NCBI GenBank assembly: GCA_031213475.1
Contig: JARUPZ010000012.1
Location: 6,360,878 to 6,424,877, forward strand
Direction of reading: 5' to 3'
Length of the DNA stretch: 64,000 bases
DNA from: Nereocystis luetkeana
Taxonomy: Eukaryota; Sar; Phaeophyceae; Laminariales; Laminariaceae
Under the pieces are notes generated by a model. It made no database searches and was not told the DNA's origin. It saw only the letters and a program-made list of their open reading frames with translations. Made by a program: the position numbers and the translations under genes. Position 1 is the stretch's first letter; every line of letters starts with the position of its first letter. Positions 38,898 to 53,167 of the stretch are shown here, piece by piece.

Positions 38898-41800
38898 TAT
38901 TTTTGTAGTAGGTCCGCGTCTTTTTTAATGCTCCACGTAGATGAAGGGAGAGGAAGAGGAGTGATAACCCCCGTATCTGTGTTTCTGTTCGATATGGAGA
39001 GAAACGAAGCCCTGCGTGTGCGTGTTTCTGTTCGATATGGAGGGAAACGGGTAGAAAGCGGCGGCGGCAGTAACAGCTGTGGCAGGAACGGCCACGGTGG
39101 CAGCCGCAGCAGCATGCGCAGTAGCGAGCGCAGGCGTGCAGCGACGGGCCCGGCAGCAGCAGACGCAGTCATCGGCGCTTTTCTAGCGCGGCTGGCTTGC
39201 CGCGCCGATGAATGGGGGCGGCAGCAGCAGCAGCAGAAGCAACAGCAATAGCCGCAGCTTTTGCGAAGGAGGTGGCGGCAGGATCAGAGAAGGAACGTTC
39301 ACGGAAATTTATCGAAAGGGCACAAACGCTCTTGAGACAAACAACACAGGGGGTACAGCTCCACCCAGAAGAGTCCACAGGCCCTAGAACTGTTCCATAG
39401 GCAAGGATGGAGGGAGGGAGTGAGGTGGCGGCGAGAGAGCCAAACGCACGCAGCAGAGTGGTTGCACGAGTGGGTAACGCCGTATAATCGGTGAAAGAGG
39501 CGTCGCCTTGTAGCGGGACAGGGTGCAGATAAACACACACACCTTAAGGACGCACCAGCAACCTCTATTTTTCGGGAGCAACTTTCTTCCGCGAAGGAGC
39601 GTAGCAGAGAGAGGGGGCGGGGCCGAGGGGAGGAGAGAGGGAGGGGGGGAGAGGTTTTACGATTCATGTCTGGGAATATTTTGACCGTAAAAAGAAGGTG
39701 TGTGTTGGTGTCCAAGGCAGAGCATGAAGAGAGCAAGCTTGCGGGGATTGAAGGAGGACTTCAGTTTTATTTTTTTCGGTGGTGCGATTTTTCTTGTGCA
39801 ATGTATCACAGACGAGTCTTTCGGTCATGGGCAGGAGGAAGTCTACGAGGTGGCGTGGGTGAGTTTTTTTTTTGTATTGACGCGAGACACCCCTCGTTGG
39901 GACCGCCGTAACGACGGAAATATTGCCACCCCTACCACACCAACGAAGTCAGAGGCCAGGGTTGAGCCTTGACGATGTCTTTTTCTAACAAATTTTAGCC
40001 GCGACGCGGGAGGGCGGGAGGGTGGGCAGGCGGAGGGAACAAGGGCGGTGTCGGGTTTGGCAGGTGGATTGAGGGGTATTTGATTGCCCGTGTTGTGTTT
40101 CGTCTGTGCCTCATGTTTTGATTGATGCCTGCCCCGACGATGTCTAAAAACAACGGCGCTTCGAGCTTTTTTGCTGTTTTAAGTTGCACCTTTAGGAAGA
40201 TTTACGGGTGGATAACGTTTTTTGAGAGATGAAGAAGTGTTTTTTTGTTACTCCTTGCAAGAATGCGGCGCGACAAGCTTTTAGAGGAAGCTCTCAGTGC
40301 TGCAAGTTTAGTGTGTGAGGAACCGCTTCGATTGTGTTCATCTCGAACGAAGTCGTGTACGGCGTACGCATAACGGCGGGCCGTTTTGGGAAGTGAAGGA
40401 GAGGGAAGAGAAATGCTGGGAGTTTTCTGCGTGCGAGCGTGACCTTTTTCATCACGTGTTCGGCGCATCTGTTTCCACCACGATCGTGGAGGCGATTTGA
40501 AGACGGGGTGGTGACGAACCAAACGCGATGATTGAGACTATAGGCGAAACGCGGTCAATTCGAAGAAGATAACTGAGTAACGGAAGAAAGCATGTGATTT
40601 CGGCGGAGGCGTTTTTGAGCTTGTCGACCCAGCGGCGGCGGCGTTGACATCGTTTGGGTTTTTGGGGGCGTTTTTGCTACCAAGCTATTTGCATTTGATG
40701 CTGGGCGAGTTGCCGTTTTTCCTAATAAATGTGGAGGAGCCTTGCTTGGTTGATTTTTTTACGAAGGTGTCAAGCCGGCCGAGTTTCAGATGAACTAAGT
40801 ACTCGTGGTGTTTATTGAAGGTGATGGGAGCAGGTATTGACTGTTTTGATAGATAAGTTGGGTGAGCGGTGTGTCGGCTGCGGGACGTGAGGGAAAAAGA
40901 ACAGAAAGGAGGAAGAAGGAAGAGTGTGAAGGGGGGGGTGGGGCAGTCGTGTTATATTGTATTCCTTCAGGAGCGTGCTAGCTTTTTCGCGCGCATGGTG
41001 TGCCGCCCCAGCGTGTAGTATGCCTGCTGCTGTTGTACTGTACAAAGCTGTTGATGACCGCCTTCAATTTATCGTCCGTCCGAATCAAACGGGACCCTGG
41101 GGGGGGGGGAGGGCGGAGCGTAGAGCTAAGGGATACCGCTCACTGCTGATGCATGCGGGGCGGGGCTATCGGCGCTGTCGAGTATTATTTGCCCTACGAC
41201 GACAATATCGTTGTTGTTTACTCTGTGTGCGTTTCCAGGTTGCCAGCCGCTGGTGATGATGATGATGGTTTTAGGACATCACGTTCACATGTTTTTCTAT
41301 TCTCCAGCCGGTAGTTCTCTCTAACGGGGGGGAAGGGGGGGGGGGGGGGGGGGGGCTGGTGCGCGTCTTTCGTTGTTTATTTGTGGTTCGTTGCGGATAT
41401 TCCAACCTGTCTGTTCACATTGACTGGCGGGTCGGACTGCGCGTTGTTGTCTTTTACCGGTCGTCGCAGTCCCCAGAGCATTTTTTTTTTCGTTTTTGTG
41501 TTACATCTGTTCATCTTGAAGCTACTACTGTTGTGATACATCCAGTACGAGTAGCTGTTGTTGGTGTACTACTAATGCTGTAATGTAGCTCTTACAAGTG
41601 CTGCGGGTACTACTACTATAGACTGCATGCGCGTGGCTGGTAGTACGTCATGTTTTGCGCTTGTGTTTTTTTTTCTTCGCGCTTCATTTTTCTTATTCGT
41701 TTTCCACTTTTTTCCCCACTTTTTCGGAGCATGCAAGTGTTGTGACCATCCGATTTGATGTTGGTGCTCTGCTCGGTGACGAGATGCTAAATGCGTTTTG

Positions 41801-43612
41801 GTTTCGTTTTGGTTTTGCTCTCATACATGCTAATAGTAGTTCTTGACGATTTGTACGTTATCAAGGTTTTAAGTGTTTTCAAGGGTCACCCGAACCTCTC
41901 ACGTCGCCTAGAATACCCCTAGCGTCCTGCAGACACGGGGAGAAGCGGCATATTATCCGTTTGTTACGGTAGGCAAATTGCCGCGGGCTGTGTCGATTCG
42001 TTTTGTCGACTCATAGTGGTGCCACCGGGGGGGGGGGCAGGGTTAGCGGGGTTGTTTATTATAGAAAAGAGGCGTGTATCGGCGGCGCAAGTTGTTAATC
42101 GGCGACGGCAGCAAAAACACTGATTGAGTAGCTGCTTCCATTTTTTAAGAGAGTCAGAATAAAAACACGCTCCATGGCGGTCGTCGTATCCGTTTACTGT
42201 ACGTACACAGCGGGAAGCCCGCACGGCACCGGAAAGCGATACCCCCCCCCCCCCCCCTCCCTGACCGGCTCTCTCTCTCTCTCTGTCTCTGACGATCAAC
42301 GTTTCTCTTCCTTTGGTTGGGTTGGGTTGGGTTGAGGTTAGTTTTGCATTTTTTGCTGCGATTCCGGGTTAATACCAGTCAGTGCTGCTGCGGTCAGAGA
42401 GGGTTTACAGACTGTACGTATTGAATAGGGGAGCAACGTATATGACAACTGTTTGGCGTGTTCGTTTCGTGTTTCGAGTTATGGGTACGCGCTTGCTGAT
42501 ATGGCGGTAGCGGGTGTGTTGGGGGGAAAGGGGGAGGGGGGGAAGAGCGGGGGCAGGGGGGCAGGGGGGGGGGGGGGAGGGCATCGTGCAGTCTCTTTGC
42601 TTGTTTTCTTCTTGCGCGCGCCGCACCGCGCCGACCGGTCGGTTTTTGATGATGACGACGATGCAGCTGCTGTATTCGTTGGTGCGTTCGGGATGACCCA
42701 TGTCGATCTGTAAAATATTGCGCAGTGTTGACGTCGGTTTGCAAACAACGACAGGATTAACAGCAGCAGCAGCTCTGCTGTCTGGCATCCAAAGTTTGGT
42801 GGCCGAGACCGAGGACCGCGGACGTGGACAAATCGACGCATAAAATATATTGAAGACGTACAAAGTACCAGGTATATATGAAGGGTGGTCATGATAGTGC
42901 CAACCGCTGTGCAGCCAACCGCGTGGCAACGCCCGGGCTCTCCACATGCGCACCACTGTTCTCCGGCAGGCCATCCACCACCCAACAAAAACCCAGACAT
43001 ATACAGAGATTTGGCTCACTCTCAGGCTTCCGAGTTTTTGCTTATCTCCGGCACCGCACACACGATTTGCGGGCCGCTTGCGCGTACGGTATCCACTCTA
43101 TTTTCATGTCTGTCGAACATACCCGGCACGAAACGGATGAACCGCCTCAAGCCCGCGGCTACGATATGCACCCCGCGATGCAAAGCGACCACAGCGCACG
43201 GAACAAAACAGAACGCTCTTCTACAGCGAAAGCAACAACCTAACAACTCCAACCTCAAAAACAAAACACCGACGTCGAAAACATATTTGACTCGACCCCC
43301 CCACGTCTGTCCCGGCAGTGTAGGAACTACAGTAGCTAGCAGGGGTGCGAGAGAGTCTATGGTCACATCACACAACTCCGGCCATGCATGGCATGAGTAC
43401 ATCCCCCGCCCGGCCCCAGCTCCCCCGGCCCCAACCCCCGCCTACCCCAGTCCCCTCCAACATCCCCCCTCCCTTCGTCTCGACCTTGAAAACAATCCCA
43501 ACCCCTTCATCAATGCACCCCCTACCTTTTTGGGGGAACCGAACTACATGAGAATCAGAGGTGGACAAGCACTTTTTCGCAGTGTAGTCAAAACGCTTTC
43601 AACCCACGGCCA
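38898..43612. other. Convergent intergenic region between the two stop codons
   Basis: 4.7 kb with no supported gene; it presumably includes both 3' UTRs. Noted: a short direct duplication TGTTTCTGTTCGATATGGAG (about 38979 and 39026), CAG/GCA triplets at 39220-39250, G-runs (41099-41110, 41335-41355), a GGGTT array (42317-42338), TACCAGGTA at 42866-42874 and a diverged reversed family C fragment (about 43303-43403). Confidence 0.6.
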
Positions 43613-44201
43613 CTACAACATTTTCGGTGTCCTTAGCTGCCGCGGCGGGGGCACGACCACATATTTCCTTGCCACCCCCTCAGCGCCCCCCCCAACCACA
43701 GCGGGGTCGGACCCTGCAGATGCCGCGGTACAATCTTCCACTGCCCGATTCACGCGGTTCTCTTGGCGGCGGCGGCGGCGGTGCCAACGCCTGCTTCCTG
43801 CCCACCGGCGCGCCGCACGGACAAAACTGAGATCACCACCATCGCCGCCGCTGCCGAATCCAATACGATCATCATCATCAGCAGCAGCAGCAGTCGTAGC
43901 TGCCTCGTCATCGAAACTGCTGCCGCTGCTGCAGCTGCTGCAGCTGCTACCGCTCGTCGTGCTGATGCCGCTGTTCTTGCTGCTCTTGCCTCTCAGAGCG
44001 TTGGTGAGGCCGCCGCCGGCGACGCGGGTGGAGGCGTCAGCCGCCCCGGAGGACGTCGCCGAAGCCTGCGGCGCGGTAAGAAGGGATGGGTCGGCCATCG
44101 TCTGGTAGCGGGGGCTCCCCAAAGCGAGGGTCAGGTACGTCAGGGCCCAGCAACTGCCGAGGACTTTGCTCAGACTGAGGGTAGCACCCCCGACAGTGCT
44201 C
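43613..44201 (-). CDS. ABCG: ABCG exon 16 (last membrane segment and tail)
   Basis: Acceptor TACTCGCAG. The exon starts [20 protein letters not shown] then [15 protein letters not shown], the final transmembrane helix of ABCG proteins. The frame stays open through a Ser/Asp-rich tail to the stop at 43613. The tail could be shorter if an unrecognised intron removes part of it. Confidence 0.8.
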
Positions 44202-45114
44202 CTGCGAGTAAAACGGAGTTCGCCGGGTATCAAGCATGGCCAAAGGTGGGACCGATGGTGGTGATGGGATGGGGGCGGGGGCGGGGGCGGAGACAGGGGG
44301 GGCGCGGTCAAAAAATGCATTACACACATCAGACGAATCAGACCGCCATGATACCAACTAGATCTCTCGGGAGCAGACATATCCATCCAAGACTTCAAGA
44401 TGGCTCAAGTTGACGATTCAGGTAAGGTTCGCCGGGTGGAATCTGAATATATGCCTCGTCTTATTACTGGAGGAGCATGTTTTTTTCGGTGGCATCTGTA
44501 CGTTTGCTATGGCTCCTCTTCTAGCGCGATCTCTCACAACGACAAAAATAGGATTTCGATTATTCAGATCGCGATCTGTCCCATGCCTAAATACACGAAA
44601 CAGTCGGTAGATTTTGTTGGCCCTCCGCCAATCTTCTCGTGTGGAGGAAGCGGCTGGTAGTCTGTAAATTTCTTCCCCAATCCACCCGTTCACCACCGGG
44701 TCACAGCCGGACCCACAAACCGGTGGAAACAACGATTGCCAAACGAGACAAAACAACAGACAAGTAGTCGTCCCCGGCCACTGTCTTTCAGCAACGTTAT
44801 CGCTGCAGTCCAAAACTGCATAGAAATACCTAACCGCCCCCCCCCCCCCCCCCCCCTCATTCATGAGATCGAGTAAATCTCTCCTGTCGAGTACACACCC
44901 CCCCCCCTCTCTTTCCCTCCACAACACGCTATTCGCTGCAGCTCTATGTGACCCCCTCCCCCTCCTTACGGGGCACGGGCGACACTTACCCACCGAACGC
45001 CACCCTCTCCAGCATTTGCTCTCCAGTGCGGATGCATGGCCCCCTTCACGCAGAACATCATCAACAGCAGCGACAGGAGAAACCAGGAGGAGCAGAAGAA
45101 GCAACCCCAGCAGC

Positions 45115-45178
<64 letters not shown>

Positions 45179-48100
45179 GCAGCAGCAGCAGCGTGAGATG
45201 GGAGGTCGGGCGTTGAACGGGGGTGAAAGAAACCTAAGCTATTACGGGGGGCCATAGTTAAGAGGACCAAATATTGTTAGTAGAAATTGTTAACCCTTTT
45301 AGAACCGCAGTCTCGCTTTGGGAACAAACCACTCGAATTCAAGTAGTTTGTCCCCAAAACGGGACTGCGGTTCTAAAGGGGTTAAATATATAGGTTTTTA
45401 TGTATACCACAGGTCCTATTAACTCTGGTCCCCCATAGTAGTGGTTGCAGGGGTTAGCTAGGTGGAGTGGAGAGGTAACACCAATATTCCAACAAGGGAT
45501 CATCCACGGAGGCGAGATACCATCACATGGACGAATCTGGCTGTGGACGCCCAAGACACAGCACATGTCGGACAGATCATCTACAGATAGATCAGATAGA
45601 TCATCTACAGACCCTAACCTGCCGTCACGAAGTGATCTGCAGGATCTGTACAGGACAGATCTAACCCAGGCAACTGTCCTACTACTGTAGATCATGCGGA
45701 ATATATGGCTCCCACCCAGCAACATGAGCTAGGTCATACATATCAGGAATATATTATCTATCTGCCTTGAAATATCTAGGTCATCAAGTGGGAACGATCT
45801 GTAGATGATGTATCCGTCAGAGGTGTGCAACAGTGACAGGAGCAGACGCAGACACAGGCCTGAGAGACGCATGAGACATAAAAAGGACACACAGCGACAC
45901 AAACATCCTGGCTTGTGGCCAGGGACTGTACCGCTGCGGCACCGACTCCGTGTGAAGATATGACAACAACAGTTAACATCAAATAAGCAGCATAAAAAAA
46001 TAACAACGAGCGCAAGATTAACACAACCAATAACCGTAGCAGCAGCAACAGTAACAACGACAACAACAACCTTCCAACACCAGCACCAGCTTCAAACACC
46101 AACACCATTACCCCAGGACCAACACACCGACACCAACAACAGCCCCCACCAAAAGCAATAACACCAACACCAATACCAACCTCACCAATGACAGCAGCAG
46201 CGTTGACAGTAACAACACAAAAATACACACCCAAACAACCACTAAAATCGAGTACGATCAGCCCCGCGACCAGCCCCGTACCTAGACTTGGTATCGCACT
46301 CGAACTCCAGCCCTTTCAGCTCGTTCACGCACAAGGCTTCGAAGGCATGTTTGATCAGGGAAGCGTCTTTCACCCATCGCAGAGGACCGGGGACGTTATC
46401 CTGCGCGCATAAAACAAGGAAATATAGGCGTGAACAGCGACAGGGAGGGGGGTGAGAACAGCGGCAAGGAGACCGGAAATATATTTGTTTTTACATAATC
46501 AAGCTTAGTCAACATTCGAACCAACAATCGAACCAACGTACGAGCGAAACGAACAAACAGGAGAACACGAAAAAATATGTCCGCCAGCGTCAACCTGGGA
46601 CCGAGCCAAGCCGAGCCGAGCCGAGCCGAGCCGAACCGAACCGAACCGAACCGAACCGAACCGAACCGAACCGAACCGAACCGAACCGAACCGAACCGAA
46701 CCGAACCGAACCGTACGGCACCGTAACCTACCAAGCTGTACGTACCGCACCGTACTGAACCGTACCGCGCCGTACCGTACCGCGCAGTACCGGACAGAAC
46801 TCACCTGCGTGATGTAAAAGCCTGAGAGTGAGAAAAAAATAACACGTTCGCGGCCCCCATTGCCAGCGCACGGAAGGTAAACATGCGTAACAGGTACCAG
46901 GGGCGAAGAGGCAGGCGGGAAGGGCGGGAGGGCGAACGGGATGGATGGGAGGGGGGTGGCAGGGGAGTGAGAGGGAATGAGGGGGGGGGGGGTACTCATG
47001 TGTTGCTTGCCTTAGTCATTTGACCATTGACCACGCATCTGTCTCGAGACGGAGCACCGTTCCTGCTCCAAGCAGAGACACCTCCAACATTTGGGCGCTC
47101 ATTAAGTTGCTTCCATCTATTACATAAAAAAAATGCTAACCTTACCCCCTTTACTGTTTGGCCGCCTATGGCCATCATCTATCTCCTAGGATAGCGACCG
47201 TTTTCTCGCTACTATCTAGTGTGTCAAACCCCTCCCTGTCACATTCGTCTATCTCCCTCGTCTCCTCTTCTAACACATCCCGTTCCTCCATGTATATTTC
47301 ACATTCTCCTACTCTGTGAGTTCTACTCTCTATTGCTTTGCCACACGGGCACATCTGTGCATCTATTTCCTCCTCCTCCTCCTCCTCCTCCTCCTCCTCC
47401 CGGCTACTGGTATACCTCTTTCTCCTTTCTGGCGGGTGAGGGAATGAGGGGGGGGGGGAGAAACATCCGGAGGGAAAGAGCGAGGGCGGGGCGCAGACAT
47501 GTTGCACATGATGCCTCCGCGCTCCTCGCCGCATAAAGCGCTAGAACGAAAGCTTCGCCCCGAGCAGGCAGGCGGGAAGGAGCACGACGAGCGGGGTTGC
47601 GGAAGGGTGGCGCACAACGTACATAAAGCACGTCTCCCTTTTTAAGAGACTCGCCATTCACGAAAAACAACGTTGAAATATTTTTTTCACCGTCGCGAAA
47701 AAATACCCCTCGATTGCAGGGGGTACGCGTGGTATCCAGTACCCGCGAAGGTTGATACGGGACGAACACGTTATCACAAGTAACGTCGTCCTGTGTCGAC
47801 CCTGATGCCATCCATCCAGGGGAGCCGCCGGCAAATACCCATCACGAGTAATGGGTGTATAAAAGGCGTGACCGGCGTATCACGCAGCTCGCAAAAGTTG
47901 GGAATCGACCGAGTCGGGGAGAACTCAACCGCGGACGTTACATTAATGGAATACTAAACGCATAGTTGTGGTTTTATCGTCATTTCAAAACTTGTCACCT
48001 TTATGATACGTCGTTACTTTCACCAACAGCCACAGCGACAAAGCAACGGCCTTTGCCGTTACGTATACACAAAGGTTATTTTTTAACCGATACCAGGTAT

Positions 48101-51100
48101 ACTATAGCAAAACGCTTCGCCCCCTCACCCGAAAACAAAATGAAGATGGTCATGATCGGAGGCCCGATCGCCAACGCAGCGTCTCCGTCCTTGGCGAGGC
48201 ACCCGATAAGCATCCCCATAGCGGACGCCGTGAACGCCTCAATGGTAAGAACGCCCAGAAAGTTGAAAAATCTGGGCGGGCGAACAAAACCATACGGCGT
48301 ATTGAACCCAAAAAAACAGGTGTCAGCGAGCCAGCAGGCGCGAACGGACGAGCGAGCAAGATTGCGAGCGACTGAAGGAGGCATTTTGCGACAAGCTGCG
48401 GTAGGGGGAGCACCTGTTGTTGTGTAGTTTCTCGGTCAGTTGAGAAGCCCCATCAGTCAGGAATAATGCCTTGAAAGGCAAAGAAGTGCTGCTGTATATT
48501 CCCCTATCGTGGAAAGGCGTCGGTGTTATTGATGGCTTGCGCCAGGGCTCTTTTGCCCCGATACAACACATAGGCTGTGCATTTTATATAAAGTGGTGCA
48601 TCCATTCCAAGGCCACCCGGTTTAAGGCCATACCTGGTACGTAGTAGAGAGATATGTGGTAAATCGGCTTGTCAAGAGAAAATATATATACTACTTGGGG
48701 TGAGAATGGCGGTATTTTTTTCAGTAGTAAAAAGACGAGACCAAAAACGGAGATGAGATCACGTGAATCGGTTGCCACGGGCTGATCTAGATATATTTTA
48801 CACCACTGTACGTCGTTCAAAAGCCGTTCATATCTCCCGGAAACACACATGAAAAAAAAAATGGGCCTAGGGGAAAAGGCAGCAGAGCGAGGGTCTTCTG
48901 TCGGGACGACTTGACACACAAAAAAGAAGCACGCGTATACGTGCAGCCAGCATATTTTAGTACGTTCCATGCCCATTGTGTGACAAATTTATCATCCCTT
49001 GCCTGTCGCGCTTAGGGTGTAGGCCGGTCATGGGGTAGAGAATAACGCCAAAGATGGTCGGGAAGAGGGCGCTGATGGGCAGCTCCGCGATCATCTTGGA
49101 CAGGAAGTAGGGCAGCATGCTGTACATCTTCAGGCTCCTCTCGGCCTTTTTCCGAGCGAAAAAATAGCAGCAGAAACAGCAGCAACAGCAACAGCGGAGG
49201 CAGCAGCAACAGCAACAGCAACAACAGCAACAACAGCAACAACAGTAACAGCAACAGCAGCAACAGCAGCAGCAACAACGACAAACAAACAACAAACAAC
49301 AGCAACATCAGATACAACAACAGCGACAAAAACAGCCAACATCAGGAACAGCAGCAACAACAGCAACAGCAGCAGCAACAACGACAAACAAACAACAAAC
49401 AACAGCAACATCAGATACAACAACAGCGACAAAAACAGCCAACATCAGGAACAGCAGCAATAACAGCAACAACACTGCTGCGTTGACGTCCTCGTCGAGG
49501 AGAAAGCTGACAGCACACACGAACAGTCAAGGCGACAAGTACTACGGGGCGCAAGAGGTGGCAAGTATTACGGCAGTCCCCTAGAAAATCCCGTAAAGGG
49601 ATGGCGCGCTACTTGGATGGCATACGCGTAAAACTAAACAGGGGACGAGTCCATCCAGATACGAAGCTCCCTCTCTTTTGCCAGACCTCATCCACCCGAC
49701 CCGGACAATACGGGGAAAGCTTTTCTAACGAAGTATGTGCGAGGCGAGCGACAGCCTAGGACCTGCTTTTGGTGGGCAAACCCGGACAAGTGGATGCGTG
49801 TGTTACCTAGGGGTACAACAGTGCACAAGGTGGCGGACGGGACATTCACGCGATGACACAATCACCTTCACGATGGTGCTCTCCGTTGGGAAGGTGACGA
49901 GAGTCTTTGCCACCGTGGACATGGCGCACTGGATCACGGATGTCTGCACATACCCGGGGACGGACGGGCGGGGGGAGCGGGAGGGAGGGAGGGAGAGAGG
50001 GAGGGAGGGAGGGAGGGAGGGAGGGAGGGAGGGAGGGAGGGAGGGAGGGAGGGAGGGAGGGAGGGCTTCTTTCTTTTTGGACTCCTATGATTGTTACATG
50101 AAAGACAGAAAGTGTGCTGCCTCTGGGAGGGCAGCACTTCATGGGGCCAACCAATCATGAGCACCAGACTGGAAGAGGCCATCATCCGGGAAACCGCTCC
50201 AGTTCACCATCATCTGCATGACCTTCATCACCCGACCGGGATCAAGTCTCGTAGGGTTTTTGTTTTCGGTATTCGCAAGCAACGGCGGCAGTGGCGACAT
50301 CGCCGGCATGAACGGCGTGGGTGATAAGCGCGGAGAAGCCGTTGCTTTCCCGCAGAACTGTAAATGGGGATCAATGGACGAAGCCATGAGTTGCGTACAC
50401 ATTGAAACTCATTGGAGCATGGTGGGAACCTACTTTAACATGGTAGACGTTGTTCACGAGGCACCGATGACACTACAGTAGGCTGGGTGAGCCAGGAAAG
50501 GCATCCAGCAACCTTGCATTTTGTAACCCGGCGGAGCGGTGTGGCTAGTCTTGAGTTGACGCAGAACTTTTCCACAGACGCGGTCTGAAACCCCCGTCAG
50601 TCACCCGGGGTGGAGCACACCCGACAGCATGCCCATGCACGACACATTCAGCAGCCATTTAAGCGAAAGTATCAGAAGCCTGATCCAACACAGGCCGCGC
50701 CGACACGATGTGTATCCTGTACCTGATCAAGTCCCTGATACTCCAAACATTTACTGCAGACATGCGATTGGATGTGATCCGAGTATGAGTGGTGTGGTGT
50801 TTCAGTCTTTCAGACTGCGTCCGTCAACAAAGTCCACCACCCTCTCGAAACTAGCCACATCGCTCAACCTCGTAACAAACCCCGAACTCGTTGGGATGCC
50901 TTGTGTGGTCCGCCCAACCTATTGTAGTGCCATCGGTGCCTCGAAAATAACAACGCCTACCATGCAAGGTTGACTGTGTACGTACCTGGGATGTGCGTAA
51001 CTCGTGATTACGTTCAATGATCTCCGACAGCAGTTCTGCGGGAGTGGAATGGCCTCTTCCGCGTTGCCCCCCTCGCTCCATATGCACCCATACCGGGAAT

Positions 51101-53126
51101 TCTACCACTGCCATCAATTCCTACTATAACGGAGGGCCATAGTAAATAGGACCTATGGTATACATAACAACCTATATATTTAACCATTTTTACTAACAAT
51201 GTTTGGTCCTATTAACTATGGTCCCCCGTAATAAACTCAGCTAAACTTTACAACACAAGAGGGCGGGGGTGTGACGGGAGAAGCATGCGTAAATAGCTGC
51301 TACAGTTCAGTTTGGTTTGCTTTGGTTTGGTTTGCTCTGTGAGTACATGGGCATGGCACGGACTACTGGACGGTGTGGTGTGGTTGGCGTGGTGCCATGC
51401 CGTGTGATGTGGTGTACTGTGATACGGTACGGTGATACGGTACGGTACTGTGCCAAGAATGGTGGCCGGCGCGGCAAAAAAAACGACCTCGGCGTGGCCG
51501 ACCGACTACACAGACTGACCGACGAGCAAACGACGGACACAACCCCTGGGTCGGTCGCGCCTTTCGGACTTTCGGACGCCCCAATACTGCGCATACCACC
51601 GTTACAGCTCCCACAAAAACCGTACGCAGCCGACCATAACGTCCTTACGACAAACACAGCATTCTCGCGGAGCATGTTGCTTTCCGAGACCGACAAGAAC
51701 AAGAACGAACAACTGAACAACAGTAGCAGCAGCAGAAACAACAAAAGCAGCAGGAGCAACAACAACAACAACAACACGCGTCGACGTTTGTGCGGCAGAT
51801 GGCACTAGAACACCACCTGTTACGGGGGACCATAGTAAATAGGACCTACGGTACACACAAAAACCTACCAGCTACCTGGTATACATTTAATTATTTTTGA
51901 TAAAAATATTTGGTCCTATTTACTATGGCCCCCCGTAATAATACCGCACCCCGACCTCTCCTTCGAGACCATCGACACGCATTATTCATGGCAGAACAGC
52001 AGCGTCGGGCTCCGTACCTGGAGCAAGCCGACGCGGTCGTTGATGTAAGACTGGCCGAGGCCGAGCTTCCAGAAGATGGAGCCGAACACCACCGCAGACC
52101 CCAGGTTGGCCACAACCTGTTACGACAGTGGCCGCCGACAATACTTTCGGTCACCCTGGACTGTAATATTGACATTTTGATTACCACAGATAGAGCGGCG
52201 ACCCGCACGTGTGACATTCTCAAAGCTTTTTTTTACAGGGATCGGCGACATCCATTTTCGACCACATAACCATATACCTGGTACTGGTATGTTTTAGTCA
52301 CACAGAGAGCGTCGACAATATTTTCGACCCATTTATGTATACCAACAACAGTGCTCTGTTCTCTCTCCCTCCTCAACCGGGACCAACATTTCTTTGGTCG
52401 CCTAAGCCAGAGGGGGGGGGGGGGTCCACTAAAGTGGCAAAGTCCTCCCTGATGGCGAAACGACCCAGACGTCGCAAAATTCAGTCAGGTACAGCAAAGC
52501 GAGCGCAAGGGATGCATCCGAATCAGCGGAAAACACACGGCGCGGCTTTCCGCGCGATCGACGTCGACTTATCCGCCCACCCTCCCCCCCCCCCCGGCTC
52601 TCGTTTTCCCACCCCGCCTTCTTATGCGCCGCTTCGCCCATGCAGATCGAAGATACGGGTCACCTCCGCGTGGAGAAAACAGCCGAAATTCGTGAGCCCC
52701 AGACCTACAGACCATCACGGCAAGCGAGTGCTACTTGCTGTGGTTGAAACGAACGCTCCACGCCCCCAATCCAGGCTTGCATCCGCGGCCTCCACGGTTC
52801 TGTCTACACGGCGTTACGATACGAAGCGATAACAAGCCCCCCCTCCCACCCAAACAAACAACGCAACGCAACGCAACGCACCCACCCACCCGTAAAATTT
52901 CGGAAACAGTCACTGAAAAAAAAACAAACAAAGCCTTGCGCCTACCCTTTTCGCTCTGTGATATTAAAGGGCGGTAGCAGAACCAACAACAGCACCAGCA
53001 ACTCCGACACCAGCAAAGCATTAGCAAAAGCGGCAGCAACCTCAGCAGCAACGACGGCACCAATAGCAGCAAGGGCAACATCAATACAAGCAACATCAAC
53101 ATCATCAACAGGGGGACGACGACCGC

Positions 53127-53167
<41 letters not shown>

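Noticed and set aside
49978..50185. Leu/Pro/Ser and Gly/Arg frames around the GGGA array
   Set aside because: Microsatellite translation; only the ABCG exon 10 next to it is supported.
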